Part shown: in pieces, positions 16,913 through 24,899 of the stretch
Numbering within the stretch: position 1 is the stretch's first letter
Layout of the letters: each line of letters starts with the position of its first letter
NCBI GenBank assembly: GCA_052169645.1
Contig: JBQNCA010000002.1
Location: 107,863 to 171,862, forward strand
Direction: 5' to 3'
Length of the DNA: 64,000 nt
Source: JAIKWW01 sp052169645
GTDB lineage: Bacteria; Bacillota; Clostridia; Peptostreptococcales; Anaerovoracaceae
The notes under the pieces: generated by a model
What the model was told of the DNA's origin: nothing
Database searches by the model: none
The model's input: only the letters and a program-made list of their open reading frames with translations
Made by a program: the position numbers and the translations under genes

Positions 16913-16942
16913 ATTTTACTATACTAAAGCAAATTTTGTCAA
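16913..16942 (-). promoter_or_regulatory. Promoter of the amino acid transporter operon
   Basis: Minus strand TTGACA (16937-16942) and TAAAAT (16913-16918) with an 18-base spacer, about 145 bases before the binding-protein ATG. The long leader shows no recognised riboswitch. Confidence 0.7.
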
Positions 16943-17005
16943 CCTTCAATTTTAAAATTTTCTTTTAAAATTTCCATACCTGCCTATTATTTTGCTAAAA
17001 ATCAT

Positions 17006-17035
17006 TTGACAAGCTCACAGTATTAGGTGTAATAT
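17006..17035 (+). promoter_or_regulatory. Promoter of tRNA-Leu
   Basis: TTGACA (17006-17011) and TAATAT (17030-17035) with an 18-base spacer; the tRNA starts 15 bases after the -10. Confidence 0.8.
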
Positions 17036-17050
17036 TAATAGGTAATTTTC

Positions 17051-17135
17051 GCACGCATGGCGGAACTGGCAGACGCGCACGGTTCAGGTCCGTGTGGATA
17101 ACACCGTGGAAGTTCGAATCTTCTTGCGTGCACCA
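17051..17135 (+). tRNA. tRNA-Leu (CAG)
   Basis: Class II tRNA of 85 bases with acceptor GCACGCA/TGCGTGC, anticodon loop TTCAGGT (CAG), a long variable arm, T-loop GTTCGAATC and encoded CCA. Confidence 0.95.
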
Positions 17136-17140
17136 TTATA

Positions 17141-17181
17141 CGACCGAGTCATCGAACGGTGGCTCGGTCGATTTATTTTTT
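17141..17181 (+). terminator. Terminator of tRNA-Leu
   Basis: CGACCGAG (17141-17148) pairs with CTCGGTCG (17163-17170), followed by ATTTATTTTTT. Confidence 0.88.
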
Positions 17182-17295
17182 ACAAGGTTTGCAGTTATCC
17201 CTGACAACTGCGGGTATGTTTTTAACCTTTATTACAGCTTGTTGTTATGATAGAATTACACATATGATTTCGTAACAATTCAAGGAGAATTAAAC

Positions 17296-18654
17296 ATGAA
17301 GATCATCATAATAGGCGGAGGCAAGGTCGGCATAACCTTGGCTGAGCATCTGTCGACAGAAGATCATGAAGTGACGGTAATAGATAAAGATCAACAACGT
17401 CTCGACGAAACGGTGGATAAGCTCGATGTACTCGGTATTGCCGGAAACGGAGCAACCGTGCCTATTCTTAAAAAAGCAGGAGCGGAAACCGCTGATTTGG
17501 TTATAGCGGTTACCGAAGCTGACGAACTCAATCTGCTTGCCTGCCTTATAGCACGACGAATAGGTGCTCGCTATGCTATCGCCAGAGTGAGAAATCCCGA
17601 ATACTCCGATATGATATCACTCATCAAAGATGATATGGGACTGAGTCTTGCAATAAATCCCGAACTCGGTTGCGCTTCCGAAATAGCACGAGTTTTACGT
17701 TTCCCGAAGATGATAGACATAGATACATTTGCAAAGGGGAAAGTGGAGTTGCTGCAGTTTATGCTTCCCGACGACAGCCCTCTAATAGGGTTGAAGCTGC
17801 GGGAAATGGGCTCATTTACAAAAGATTGCAGTATACTTATATGTGCGGTGGAACGCAATGATCAGGTGCATATACCGTCGGGCGAATTTACCATAGAGAA
17901 AGGTGACAAACTGAGTATTATATGTGACCCTTCAAGTCAGATGAATTTTTTCAGCCGTATAGGAATGTTGCCGGACAGGATACGCAGTATTATGATAGTC
18001 GGCGGCGGTCGCATAGCTTATTATCTTGCCAAACAGATTATTCCAATGGGAATTTCAGTCAAGATAATAGAGGATAAGTATAATCGATGCCTTCAGCTTT
18101 CAGAGCTGCTTCCCGATGCCGATATAATATACGGAGACGGCAGCGATCAGCAGATTCTAATCGATGAGGGTGTTGAGAGCATGGATGCTTTTGCAGCACT
18201 TACAGGTATAGATGAAGAAAATATCATGCTCAGCTTGCATGTAGGTTCCCTTTCAAATGCAAAACTTATAACCAAGATCACGAGAAATCCTTTCACATCC
18301 GTTATCTCAAATTTAAATCTCGGAAGTGTATTCTATCCGAGGACGATAGCTGCCGAGCATATTCTCAGCTATGTACGGGCACTGCAAAATTCTTACGGTT
18401 CAAATGTGGAAACTCTATATAAAATAATAGATAACAAGGCTGAGGCTTTAGAATTTTATGTAACGGAGGATTGCCGCCTGGCAAAAATTCCTCTTGCAGA
18501 GCTTAAAACCAAAAAAAATCTGCTCATAGGCAGCATAAACCGTGCCGGAAGTATCATCATCCCAAGCGGAAGCGATATGATTCTGCCGGGTGATACCGTT
18601 GTTGTTATCACAACACATCAGGGTCTGAACAAGCTTGAAGAAATTTTGGATTGA
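17296..18654 (+). CDS. trkA: Trk potassium uptake regulatory subunit TrkA
   Basis: A 452-residue peripheral membrane protein that gates TrkH through nucleotide binding. It contains two tandem RCK units, each with an NAD-binding TrkA_N half (GGGKVGITLAEHLS near the N-terminus and GGGRIAYYLAKQI near residue 236) and a TrkA_C half ending GDTVVVIT. AAGGAG supports the ATG. A TAGAAT preceded by TGA (17251-17256) is a possible extended -10. trkH follows after 131 bases. Confidence 0.94.
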   Translation: MKIIIIGGGKVGITLAEHLSTEDHEVTVIDKDQQRLDETVDKLDVLGIAGNGATVPILKKAGAETADLVIAVTEADELNLLACLIARRIGARYAIARVRNPEYSDMISLIKDDMGLSLAINPELGCASEIARVLRFPKMIDIDTFAKGKVELLQFMLPDDSPLIGLKLREMGSFTKDCSILICAVERNDQVHIPSGEFTIEKGDKLSIICDPSSQMNFFSRIGMLPDRIRSIMIVGGGRIAYYLAKQIIPMGISVKIIEDKYNRCLQLSELLPDADIIYGDGSDQQILIDEGVESMDAFAALTGIDEENIMLSLHVGSLSNAKLITKITRNPFTSVISNLNLGSVFYPRTIAAEHILSYVRALQNSYGSNVETLYKIIDNKAEALEFYVTEDCRLAKIPLAELKTKKNLLIGSINRAGSIIIPSGSDMILPGDTVVVITTHQGLNKLEEILD

Positions 18655-18785
18655 CGAGCTGTCGTAATTTTTGAATAATTCATAGGTCTGTTATCTGAAT
18701 AAGCCGAAAGAAATCGCAGCTTGTAAAAAAATTATAAAATATATAAATTTAAAATATTTATAAGACATAAATTAAGGAAAATTAT

Positions 18786-20231
18786 ATGAATTATCGTTCC
18801 GTTTTTCGTACTATAGGAAATATTCTCGTGCTTGAAAGCATAATCCTGATAATACCCTTGCTGGTAGCAGGTATATACAGAGAACCCGAACAGGCAAAGG
18901 CTTTTGTTGCGACCATTGCGATCTCTGCGTTGACGGGTTCACTGCTTATGCGTATCCCACAAAAACACCAACATATACGAGCTCATGACGGACTTATGAT
19001 AGTCGGACTGACATGGATAATAGTCAGTCTGATAGGCGCTCTCCCCTTTATTATTTCAGGGCAGATTCCAAATTATCTGGATGCCGTCTTTGAGACTATT
19101 TCAGGATTTACAACCAGCGGCTCATCCATTCTTAACGATGTGGAAAACATAGGTATGTCCCTTAGGTTCTGGCGTTGTTTCACAAACTGGCTCGGCGGCA
19201 TGGGATTGCTCGTGTTTATGCTTGCACTCATACCGTTTAAGCATGAAAATATGATACATCTGCTGAGAGCTGAAAGTACCGGTGCGGATGTAACAAAGCT
19301 TGTTCCTCGAATGCGTACCACGGCACTAATAATGTACGGCATATATATTTCCCTATCCCTCATAGAATTTGTATTCCTGTTAATAGGCGGAATGCCTATC
19401 ATGGACAGCATAAACACCGCCCTTTCAACCGCAGGTACCGGCGGCTTCAGTATGTGGAATGACAGTATTGCCCATTATAACAGCCCATATGTAAATATAG
19501 TCACAAGTGTATTTATGATATTGTTCGGTGTAAATTTTACCGTTTACTTTCTGCTGATAATCGGAAAAACACGCTCAGCATTAAAAAATAAAGAAGTTAT
19601 TATTTACATACTCATATTGGCATTTTCGGTGATTTCAGTAGCTGTAAACATCCGTCCTATGTTTGATTCATGGGGTGAATCTGCAATGCACTCACTCTTC
19701 ACCGTATCTTCAATAATGTCTACAACCGGATTTTCTACGGTAGATTTCAATTTATGGCCGACCTACTCAAAGATGCTGCTGATTTTACTTATGATGGTTG
19801 GAGCATGTGCTTCTTCAACAGCCGGTGGTATCAAAATTTCCCGAATAATGATATTATTCAAAGCCATGTATGCCGACCTTATAACAGTCATAAATCCAAG
19901 GCGTGTTCGTGTTATTCGCTTTGATGAAAATGTTATCAGCAGAAAGACCGTCAACGGCGTATATTCTTTCATGTGCTTTTACGCTCTTATTGCCATGTGC
20001 TCCATCCTGCTCTTATCATTGGATCATCTGGATATAGAGACAACCGTAACAGCCGTCATAACAACTATAAATGATATAGGTCCCGGTATGGGACAAGTCG
20101 GTCCTGCTGCGAATTTCTCAATAATGTCACCGCTCTCCAAGATAGTGCTTTGCTTTGATATGCTTGCAGGAAGACTTGAAATCATCCCTATAATAATACT
20201 TTTCACACCTATGGCGTGGAGAAAGTACTGA
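18786..20231 (+). CDS. trkH: Trk potassium transporter membrane subunit TrkH
   Basis: A 481-residue polytopic protein that forms the potassium-conducting channel with TrkA. Pore-loop filter motifs follow the four-repeat Trk plan, including SGFTTSGSS, STAGTGGFS, STTGFSTVD and a fourth loop NDIGPGMGQVG. ASSTAGGIKISR before the last region is a hallmark of the family. AAGGA supports the start. Probably cotranscribed with trkA and the small gene that follows. Confidence 0.94.
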   Translation: MNYRSVFRTIGNILVLESIILIIPLLVAGIYREPEQAKAFVATIAISALTGSLLMRIPQKHQHIRAHDGLMIVGLTWIIVSLIGALPFIISGQIPNYLDAVFETISGFTTSGSSILNDVENIGMSLRFWRCFTNWLGGMGLLVFMLALIPFKHENMIHLLRAESTGADVTKLVPRMRTTALIMYGIYISLSLIEFVFLLIGGMPIMDSINTALSTAGTGGFSMWNDSIAHYNSPYVNIVTSVFMILFGVNFTVYFLLIIGKTRSALKNKEVIIYILILAFSVISVAVNIRPMFDSWGESAMHSLFTVSSIMSTTGFSTVDFNLWPTYSKMLLILLMMVGACASSTAGGIKISRIMILFKAMYADLITVINPRRVRVIRFDENVISRKTVNGVYSFMCFYALIAMCSILLLSLDHLDIETTVTAVITTINDIGPGMGQVGPAANFSIMSPLSKIVLCFDMLAGRLEIIPIIILFTPMAWRKY

Positions 20232-20302
20232 AAATATTTTTAATAGAAAATACTCTGCAAATAAATTTTGCCGATTATTAATCTTAAAACATGAGGTCTG
20301 TA

Positions 20303-20494
20303 ATGGATAAAAATATACTTATTTTAATGATTATGAATTTTATATGGATTGCACTCGGTGCAGGTCTGACAGGCTTCGCCTTTGCTAAACGCAAAAAGCT
20401 CACTTCTCGCATGACTATGAGTCTTGCTGCTGTCGGGCTTGTCGTAATATGTGCAGGCTTCATCATACTTATGGGTTTAAAATCAAGTATGTGA
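20303..20494 (+). CDS. Small two-helix membrane protein at the trk locus
   Basis: A 63-residue protein with two hydrophobic helices (about residues 4-26 and 41-59) separated by a basic loop KRKKLTSR. GAGGT lies five bases before ATG 20303, which I prefer to the in-frame ATG at 20291. It is 71 bases after trkH on the same strand. No family is recognised. It could be an accessory microprotein of the potassium transporter, but that rests on position only. Its last codons lie in a 29-bp repeat copied just downstream. Confidence 0.55.
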   Translation: MDKNILILMIMNFIWIALGAGLTGFAFAKRKKLTSRMTMSLAAVGLVVICAGFIILMGLKSSM

Positions 20495-20567
20495 TTCGGC
20501 ATCCGGCACTCTGCCGCCTCGGAGGAACGACACCAACAGTTTAAAATCAAGTATGCGATTCGGCATC
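20475..20567. repeat. 29-bp direct repeat duplicating a gene end
   Basis: GTTTAAAATCAAGTATG followed by a variable base and GATTCGGCATC occurs at 20475-20503 and 20539-20567 with one mismatch. The first copy carries the stop codon of the small membrane protein; in the second the TGA is changed to CGA. Confidence 0.85.
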
Positions 20568-20662
20568 TAAAGCTTCTCAGAAGAAGTCAAAAAGGTATTT
20601 CGCTTCATACGCACAGGCATTTGCTTTTCTATTGTATATTTAAGATTGAACAGCATAAGCAA

Positions 20663-20720
20663 AAAAGCCCCTTATTTCCGTAAAGTCGATGAGGACTCCT
20701 TCCGGAAATAAGGGGCTTTT
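20663..20720. terminator. Strong bidirectional terminator between trk and rib operons
   Basis: An 18-bp perfect stem pairs 20663-20680 with 20703-20720 (AAAAGCCCCTTATTTCCG and its complement). A-rich and T-rich ends allow it to end the plus-strand trk transcript and the minus-strand rib transcript. Confidence 0.92.
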
Positions 20721-20732
20721 GCTGTATTTTTA

Positions 20733-21206
20733 CTACAGTTTCTTATATAAATCTACCATTTCAAGAGCGCTTACGGCACAGTCATAGCCTTTGTTACCTG
20801 CCTTTGAACCTGCTCTTTCTATAGCCTGTTCTATATTTTCAGTGGTTATCACTCCGAACATTACAGGTACACCGCTTGCGAGTGAAGTCTGAGCTATACC
20901 CTTTGCAGTCTCATTGCAAACCAGATCATAATGGCTGGTGGCACCTCTGATTACAGCTCCCAAACAAATTACGGCATCGTATCTGCTGGTTTCAACCATT
21001 TTTTTTGCCACTAAAGGCAGTTCAAATGCACCGGGTACCCATGCCAAGGTTATATCCTCTTCTCTTACATCATGACGAAGAAGTCCGTCAAGCGCTCCTC
21101 CTATAAGCTTTGAAACTATGAATTCATTGAAACGTGATGCAACTATACCGACCTTTATACCGTCGGCAATAAGTTTACCTTCTATTACATTAATATTCGG
21201 CTCCAT
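20733..21206 (-). CDS. ribH: 6,7-dimethyl-8-ribityllumazine synthase
   Basis: A 157-residue lumazine synthase that condenses 5-amino-6-ribitylaminouracil with 3,4-dihydroxy-2-butanone 4-phosphate. Characteristic motifs are GIVASRFNEFI, WVPGAFELP, LGAVIRGATSHYD and VMFGVITTENIEQA. The catalytic His lies in ATSHYD. Last gene of ribD-ribE-ribB-ribA-ribH; it starts 38 bases after ribA. Confidence 0.96.
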   Translation of the reverse strand: MEPNINVIEGKLIADGIKVGIVASRFNEFIVSKLIGGALDGLLRHDVREEDITLAWVPGAFELPLVAKKMVETSRYDAVICLGAVIRGATSHYDLVCNETAKGIAQTSLASGVPVMFGVITTENIEQAIERAGSKAGNKGYDCAVSALEMVDLYKKL

Positions 21207-21244
21207 TTTATGTTCCTCCTCTTTTAACAGCTTATCTTATTTGA

Positions 21245-21919
21245 TTAATAGGTTTTAAGTATATGACCCATTTTTATTTTCTTTGTCGCCATATATCTGT
21301 CGGACGGCGCTTTATGAGTTGTTTCTATAGGAACTCTTTCAACAATTTCTATACCGAATTTTTCAAGTCCCTCAATTTTCATAGGATTATTTGTGAGCAG
21401 TCTGAGTTTCTTTACTCCGAGATATGTGAGCATCTCTGCACCTACGGTATAATCTCGCATATCCGCAGGGAAGCCCAAAGCAATATTTGCTTCTACGGTA
21501 TCCATGCCCTGATCCTGCAATGCATAGGCTTTCAGCTTATTAATCAGTCCTATGCCTCTGCCTTCCTGCCTCAGATATATCATCACTCCTTTACCTGCAT
21601 GAGAAATGGCATCCATTGCAGCTGCAAGCTGATCTCCGCAGTCACATTTTGCGGAACCGAACACATCACCGGTCAAACATTCGGAATGAACTCTTGTAAG
21701 AACGGGGGCTCCGTCATCTATAATTCCTAAACTCAAAGCAACATGATGCTCTCCCGTCAATTTGTTTTCAAATCCGTGTATTAAAAATTCTCCGTACTTT
21801 GTCGGAAGCTTTGCCGTTACTACAAAATCCATAATCGGCTTCTTGTCGCTTTCTCCGTTCAGCTTGGAAGAAGCTTCCTGCTCCAATCTCACTCCGCCTT
21901 TGCAAAGGTCACTCGTCAT
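21245..21919 (-). CDS. ribA: GTP cyclohydrolase II, stand-alone
   Basis: A 224-residue enzyme that opens GTP at the first step of riboflavin synthesis. The zinc-binding cysteines lie in SECLTGDVFGSAKCDCGDQL. YLRQEGRGIGLINKL carries the catalytic region. An N-terminal extension of about 30 residues precedes the core. ATG 21919 has AAGGAGG six bases upstream; the longer start at 21937 would overlap ribB. In most Firmicutes ribB and ribA are fused; here they are separate genes 11 bases apart. Confidence 0.94.
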   Translation of the reverse strand: MTSDLCKGGVRLEQEASSKLNGESDKKPIMDFVVTAKLPTKYGEFLIHGFENKLTGEHHVALSLGIIDDGAPVLTRVHSECLTGDVFGSAKCDCGDQLAAAMDAISHAGKGVMIYLRQEGRGIGLINKLKAYALQDQGMDTVEANIALGFPADMRDYTVGAEMLTYLGVKKLRLLTNNPMKIEGLEKFGIEIVERVPIETTHKAPSDRYMATKKIKMGHILKTY

Positions 21920-21930
21920 AGCAGTCCTCC

Positions 21931-22545
21931 TTAACAATCGTGCTTTCTACGATATTCACGCAGTGCACTGATAGTTGTCATCTTTAAATCATGGAGCTGC
22001 GCAAACTGCTTCAACTCGGCTGTCCGCATCATCTCGCCATCCTCTCTCATGATTTCACAGCAAAGTCCCGCTTCTCTCAAACCCGCTATTTTCAATAAAT
22101 CAACAGTCCCTTCCGTATGACCTCCACGCTCAAATACTCCGCCCACCTTTGCTTCAAGCGGAAACATGTGTCCGGGTCTTCTGAAATCCTGTGGCTTTAT
22201 GCCGTCTTCCACGCACTTTATGGCTGTCAATGATCTCTCATATGCGGAAATTCCCGTAGTTGTGTCAATATGATCTATCGATACCGTAAATGCCGTAGCA
22301 TGATTATCCGTGTTATCGTTCACCATCTGAGGTAAACCGAGAGATTTACACATATCTATACTCATAGGCATGCATATGAGTCCTTTTGCAAAGGTCGCCA
22401 TAAAATTAACATTTGCAGGCGTTGCAAATTCAGCTGCACAAATGAGATCTCCCTCATTTTCACGATCCGGATCATCGGTCATGACGATAATCTTTCCGTC
22501 ACGCAAATCCTTCACTACATCCTCAATACTGCTAAATTTAAACAT
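21931..22545 (-). CDS. ribB: 3,4-dihydroxy-2-butanone 4-phosphate synthase
   Basis: A 204-residue enzyme that makes the four-carbon unit of riboflavin from ribulose 5-phosphate. The metal and substrate-binding motif is DDPDRENEGDLICAAEF; HMFPLEAK and RGGHTEGTVDLL are also conserved. ATG 22545 (MFKFSSIED) is preferred because GGAGG lies five bases upstream. It is not fused to ribA. Confidence 0.95.
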   Translation of the reverse strand: MFKFSSIEDVVKDLRDGKIIVMTDDPDRENEGDLICAAEFATPANVNFMATFAKGLICMPMSIDMCKSLGLPQMVNDNTDNHATAFTVSIDHIDTTTGISAYERSLTAIKCVEDGIKPQDFRRPGHMFPLEAKVGGVFERGGHTEGTVDLLKIAGLREAGLCCEIMREDGEMMRTAELKQFAQLHDLKMTTISALREYRRKHDC

Positions 22546-22571
22546 TTCATCCTCCATAAAACATCTTTCTC

Positions 22572-23243
22572 TTATATAAATCCGTTCTGCGCAAGCAGCT
22601 CGGCTGTAATATCACTTTTCTGACGGGAAGCCTCGCTTTTATTTTTTCCCGCTCCGCCATATTTCATCATTTGTTCTACATATTTACCTATCACATCATT
22701 TTCAAGGTTTACCACTGCACCTTCACGTTTTTCGAGCAATGTGGTCTCACTGCCTGTATGAGGTATGACGGAAACCGAGAAGAAAGCTTTTCCTCTTTCT
22801 GCCACTGTAAGACTGATTCCGTCTATTGCAATCGAGCCTTTTTCTATGATGTATTTCATGATATTTTCCGCAGTATGAATTTTTACCCAAACGGCATTTT
22901 CTTCCTTTTTCATCATAGCTATAGTTCCCGTTCCGTCTATATGTCCTGAAACTATATGTCCGCCGAATCTTCCGTCGGCAGCCATGGCTCTTTCAAGGTT
23001 GACCTGTGTTCCTCCCTTAAAAGTTCCCAAATTTGTGCGTCTCAAAGTTTCCGCCATAACATCAGCAGTAAAACTTTTGCCGGATATGGAAGTTGCGGTA
23101 AGACAAACACCGTTTACAGCTACACTGTCTCCTATTTTTAAATCATCGAAAATTATATTTCCTCTTACGGTCAGCTGCGAGGAAATCTGCCCTCTCCTTA
23201 CCGCAGCAATACTACCGATTTCTTCAATTATACCCGTGAACAT
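22572..23243 (-). CDS. ribE: Riboflavin synthase, alpha subunit
   Basis: A 223-residue protein with two homologous barrel halves. MFTGIIEEIGSI opens the first; the second contains GHIDGTGTI and IDGISLTVAE. NGVCLTA is repeated in the related form DGISLTV, the classic lumazine-binding duplication. It dismutates two lumazines to riboflavin. The C-terminal tail rich in Lys and Ser (about 200-223) exceeds the core. ribB follows after 26 bases. Confidence 0.95.
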   Translation of the reverse strand: MFTGIIEEIGSIAAVRRGQISSQLTVRGNIIFDDLKIGDSVAVNGVCLTATSISGKSFTADVMAETLRRTNLGTFKGGTQVNLERAMAADGRFGGHIVSGHIDGTGTIAMMKKEENAVWVKIHTAENIMKYIIEKGSIAIDGISLTVAERGKAFFSVSVIPHTGSETTLLEKREGAVVNLENDVIGKYVEQMMKYGGAGKNKSEASRQKSDITAELLAQNGFI

Positions 23244-23244
23244 T

Positions 23245-24411
23245 CTACGACTCCTTTGTCAGGTAATATTCCAGAAGAATATCCTCGCCTAAAACGCTTA
23301 CTGTCGGAGCATTCAGACTGACAGCCAGTGCCATTTCAGAAAAGCCTTGACCTCCTATAGGAGATTTGGCAGCTCTCCCGCCTATGAGCTTTGCTCCCAC
23401 ATAAACCTGAAGCTTTCGTACCGTTCCTGATAAGATTGCCGACCATGCCAGCTCCGCTCCGCCCTCTATCAACAGACTGTCTATATTCAATTCACCCAAT
23501 GCTTTCATCAGCTTTTCAATATTTACATGACCGTTATCATCAGCATCTGTTTCCAAAAGTTCAATTCCACAGGCTCGTAGCTCCGATGCACGCTCAGCTG
23601 CCGCCTTATCAATCGGATGAAGATGTGCGACTATCGTCCTTATTTTATCTGCACTTTCGGCAATAGCCGAATCCTTAGGCAATCTCAATCGGCTGTCACA
23701 AATAATTCTTACAGGATCGAAGTTCTCTTTACCGGCATCGTTGTCCAAACGGCAATTCAGCATCGGGTCATCCGTCAGGACAGTATTTATTCCGACCATG
23801 ATTGCAGACACACGTTTTCTTGTAATATGGACATTCCGTCTTGCTTCATTGTCGGTAATCCATTTGGAATCCCCGGTGTAGGCTCCGATTTTTCCATCCG
23901 CTGTCATGGCGTACTTGAGTATTACATACGGAGTTTTTTCAATTATGTAATGAAAGAAAATCTCATTCAATTTAAAACATTCATCTTCAAGCACCGGACC
24001 GGTAATCTCTATCCCCGCATCGCTCAGTATTTCTAATCCTTTCCCTGCAACCTCAGGATTCGGATCCGACACCCCGTATACCGCTCGTTTAAGCTTATTT
24101 TCAATTATCGCTTCGGTACACGGCGGAGTTTTCCCGTAATGACAGCACGGCTCAAGCGTTACATAGATCGTTGCTCCTTCGGGGCTATTTCCACGATTCA
24201 CACAATCCTTCAGTGCATTTCTCTCGGCGTGCAAGCCTCCGTAGTATTCATGCCAACCTTCTCCCAACAATCTGCCTTCCTTTACCACCACTGCACCGAC
24301 CAAAGGATTCGGAGATACTTTGCCTTCACCCCGTTTTGCAAGCTCTATGGCTAATCGCATCCAATGCTCATCCTCATGCATAGGGTCGATTCCTATATTT
24401 TCATCATTCAT
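23245..24411 (-). CDS. ribD: Bifunctional pyrimidine deaminase/reductase
   Basis: A 388-residue two-domain enzyme. The N-terminal zinc deaminase has HAERNAL and PCCHYGKTPPC. The C-terminal NADPH-dependent reductase has LKYAMTADGKIGAYTGDSKW and SLLIEGGAELAWS. It carries out the second and third steps of riboflavin synthesis. First gene of the operon, downstream of an FMN riboswitch. GGGAG about six bases upstream supports ATG 24411. ribE begins one base after its stop. Confidence 0.96.
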   Translation of the reverse strand: MNDENIGIDPMHEDEHWMRLAIELAKRGEGKVSPNPLVGAVVVKEGRLLGEGWHEYYGGLHAERNALKDCVNRGNSPEGATIYVTLEPCCHYGKTPPCTEAIIENKLKRAVYGVSDPNPEVAGKGLEILSDAGIEITGPVLEDECFKLNEIFFHYIIEKTPYVILKYAMTADGKIGAYTGDSKWITDNEARRNVHITRKRVSAIMVGINTVLTDDPMLNCRLDNDAGKENFDPVRIICDSRLRLPKDSAIAESADKIRTIVAHLHPIDKAAAERASELRACGIELLETDADDNGHVNIEKLMKALGELNIDSLLIEGGAELAWSAILSGTVRKLQVYVGAKLIGGRAAKSPIGGQGFSEMALAVSLNAPTVSVLGEDILLEYYLTKES

Positions 24412-24512
24412 AATTTGCTCCCGAATTTATATTTTCATATGTAATCCTCATCGTATTTGAATAGATACTTTTGAAAATCAATTTTACAGCTTTGTATAAT
24501 ATCAAACAAAAT

Positions 24513-24534
24513 ACCCTGACCGAAAGATCAGGGC
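24513..24534 (-). terminator. Riboswitch-controlled terminator before ribD
   Basis: GCCCTGATC pairs with GGTCAGGGT around TTTC, followed by TATTTTG. It lies 26 bases after the FMN aptamer and about 100 bases before ribD, the expected place for FMN-dependent termination. Confidence 0.75.
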
Positions 24535-24559
24535 ATACGAAAAGCAAATATCAAATTTA

Positions 24560-24665
24560 TCACCTTCTCTCATCCAGACTGTACTGTCGGCTCCGGAATT
24601 ACACCGGATCAGCTGTTGCTCGCGGGCTTTACCGCCGGTAGGGACTTTCACCCTGCCCTGAAGAT
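24560..24665 (-). promoter_or_regulatory. FMN riboswitch (RFN element)
   Basis: Conserved RFN blocks are present in order: TTCAGGGCAGGGTGAAAGTC, CCTACCGGCGGTAAAGCCCG, CGAGC, TCCGGTGTAATTCCGGAGCC, GACAGT and TCTGGATGAGAGAAGG. FMN binding should promote the downstream terminator and shut off ribDEBAH. Confidence 0.96.
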
Positions 24666-24710
24666 CATATTATTTTATTATAGAAATAACTATGATGTTT
24701 TTCATAGAGT

Positions 24711-24739
24711 ATCTTAGCACTCGTATATGATTATGTCAA
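24711..24739 (-). promoter_or_regulatory. Promoter of the rib operon
   Basis: Minus strand TTGACA (24734-24739) and TAAGAT (24711-24716) with a 17-base spacer, about 45 bases before the aptamer. The remaining gap up to 24899 shows no gene or clear terminator. Confidence 0.8.
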
Positions 24740-24899
24740 TAATATTTATGCTCAGCTTTCCGTTCTTCTTCCATAATTGTCAAACATATGTGATAAAAGC
24801 CGTTCGCTTAAAGCCTATATGGAATATTTATGCTCCCTCGACTGTCGTGACAAGGTAAATATTACATTTTCCCTCGTTTCGCTCTTAATTCGTGATAAT

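Noticed and set aside
16770..17050. Separate canonical binding-protein fragment upstream of the transporter operon
   Set aside because: The DNA is AT-rich promoter leader; no frame encodes binding-protein segments, so the rearranged order is not due to a split neighbour.
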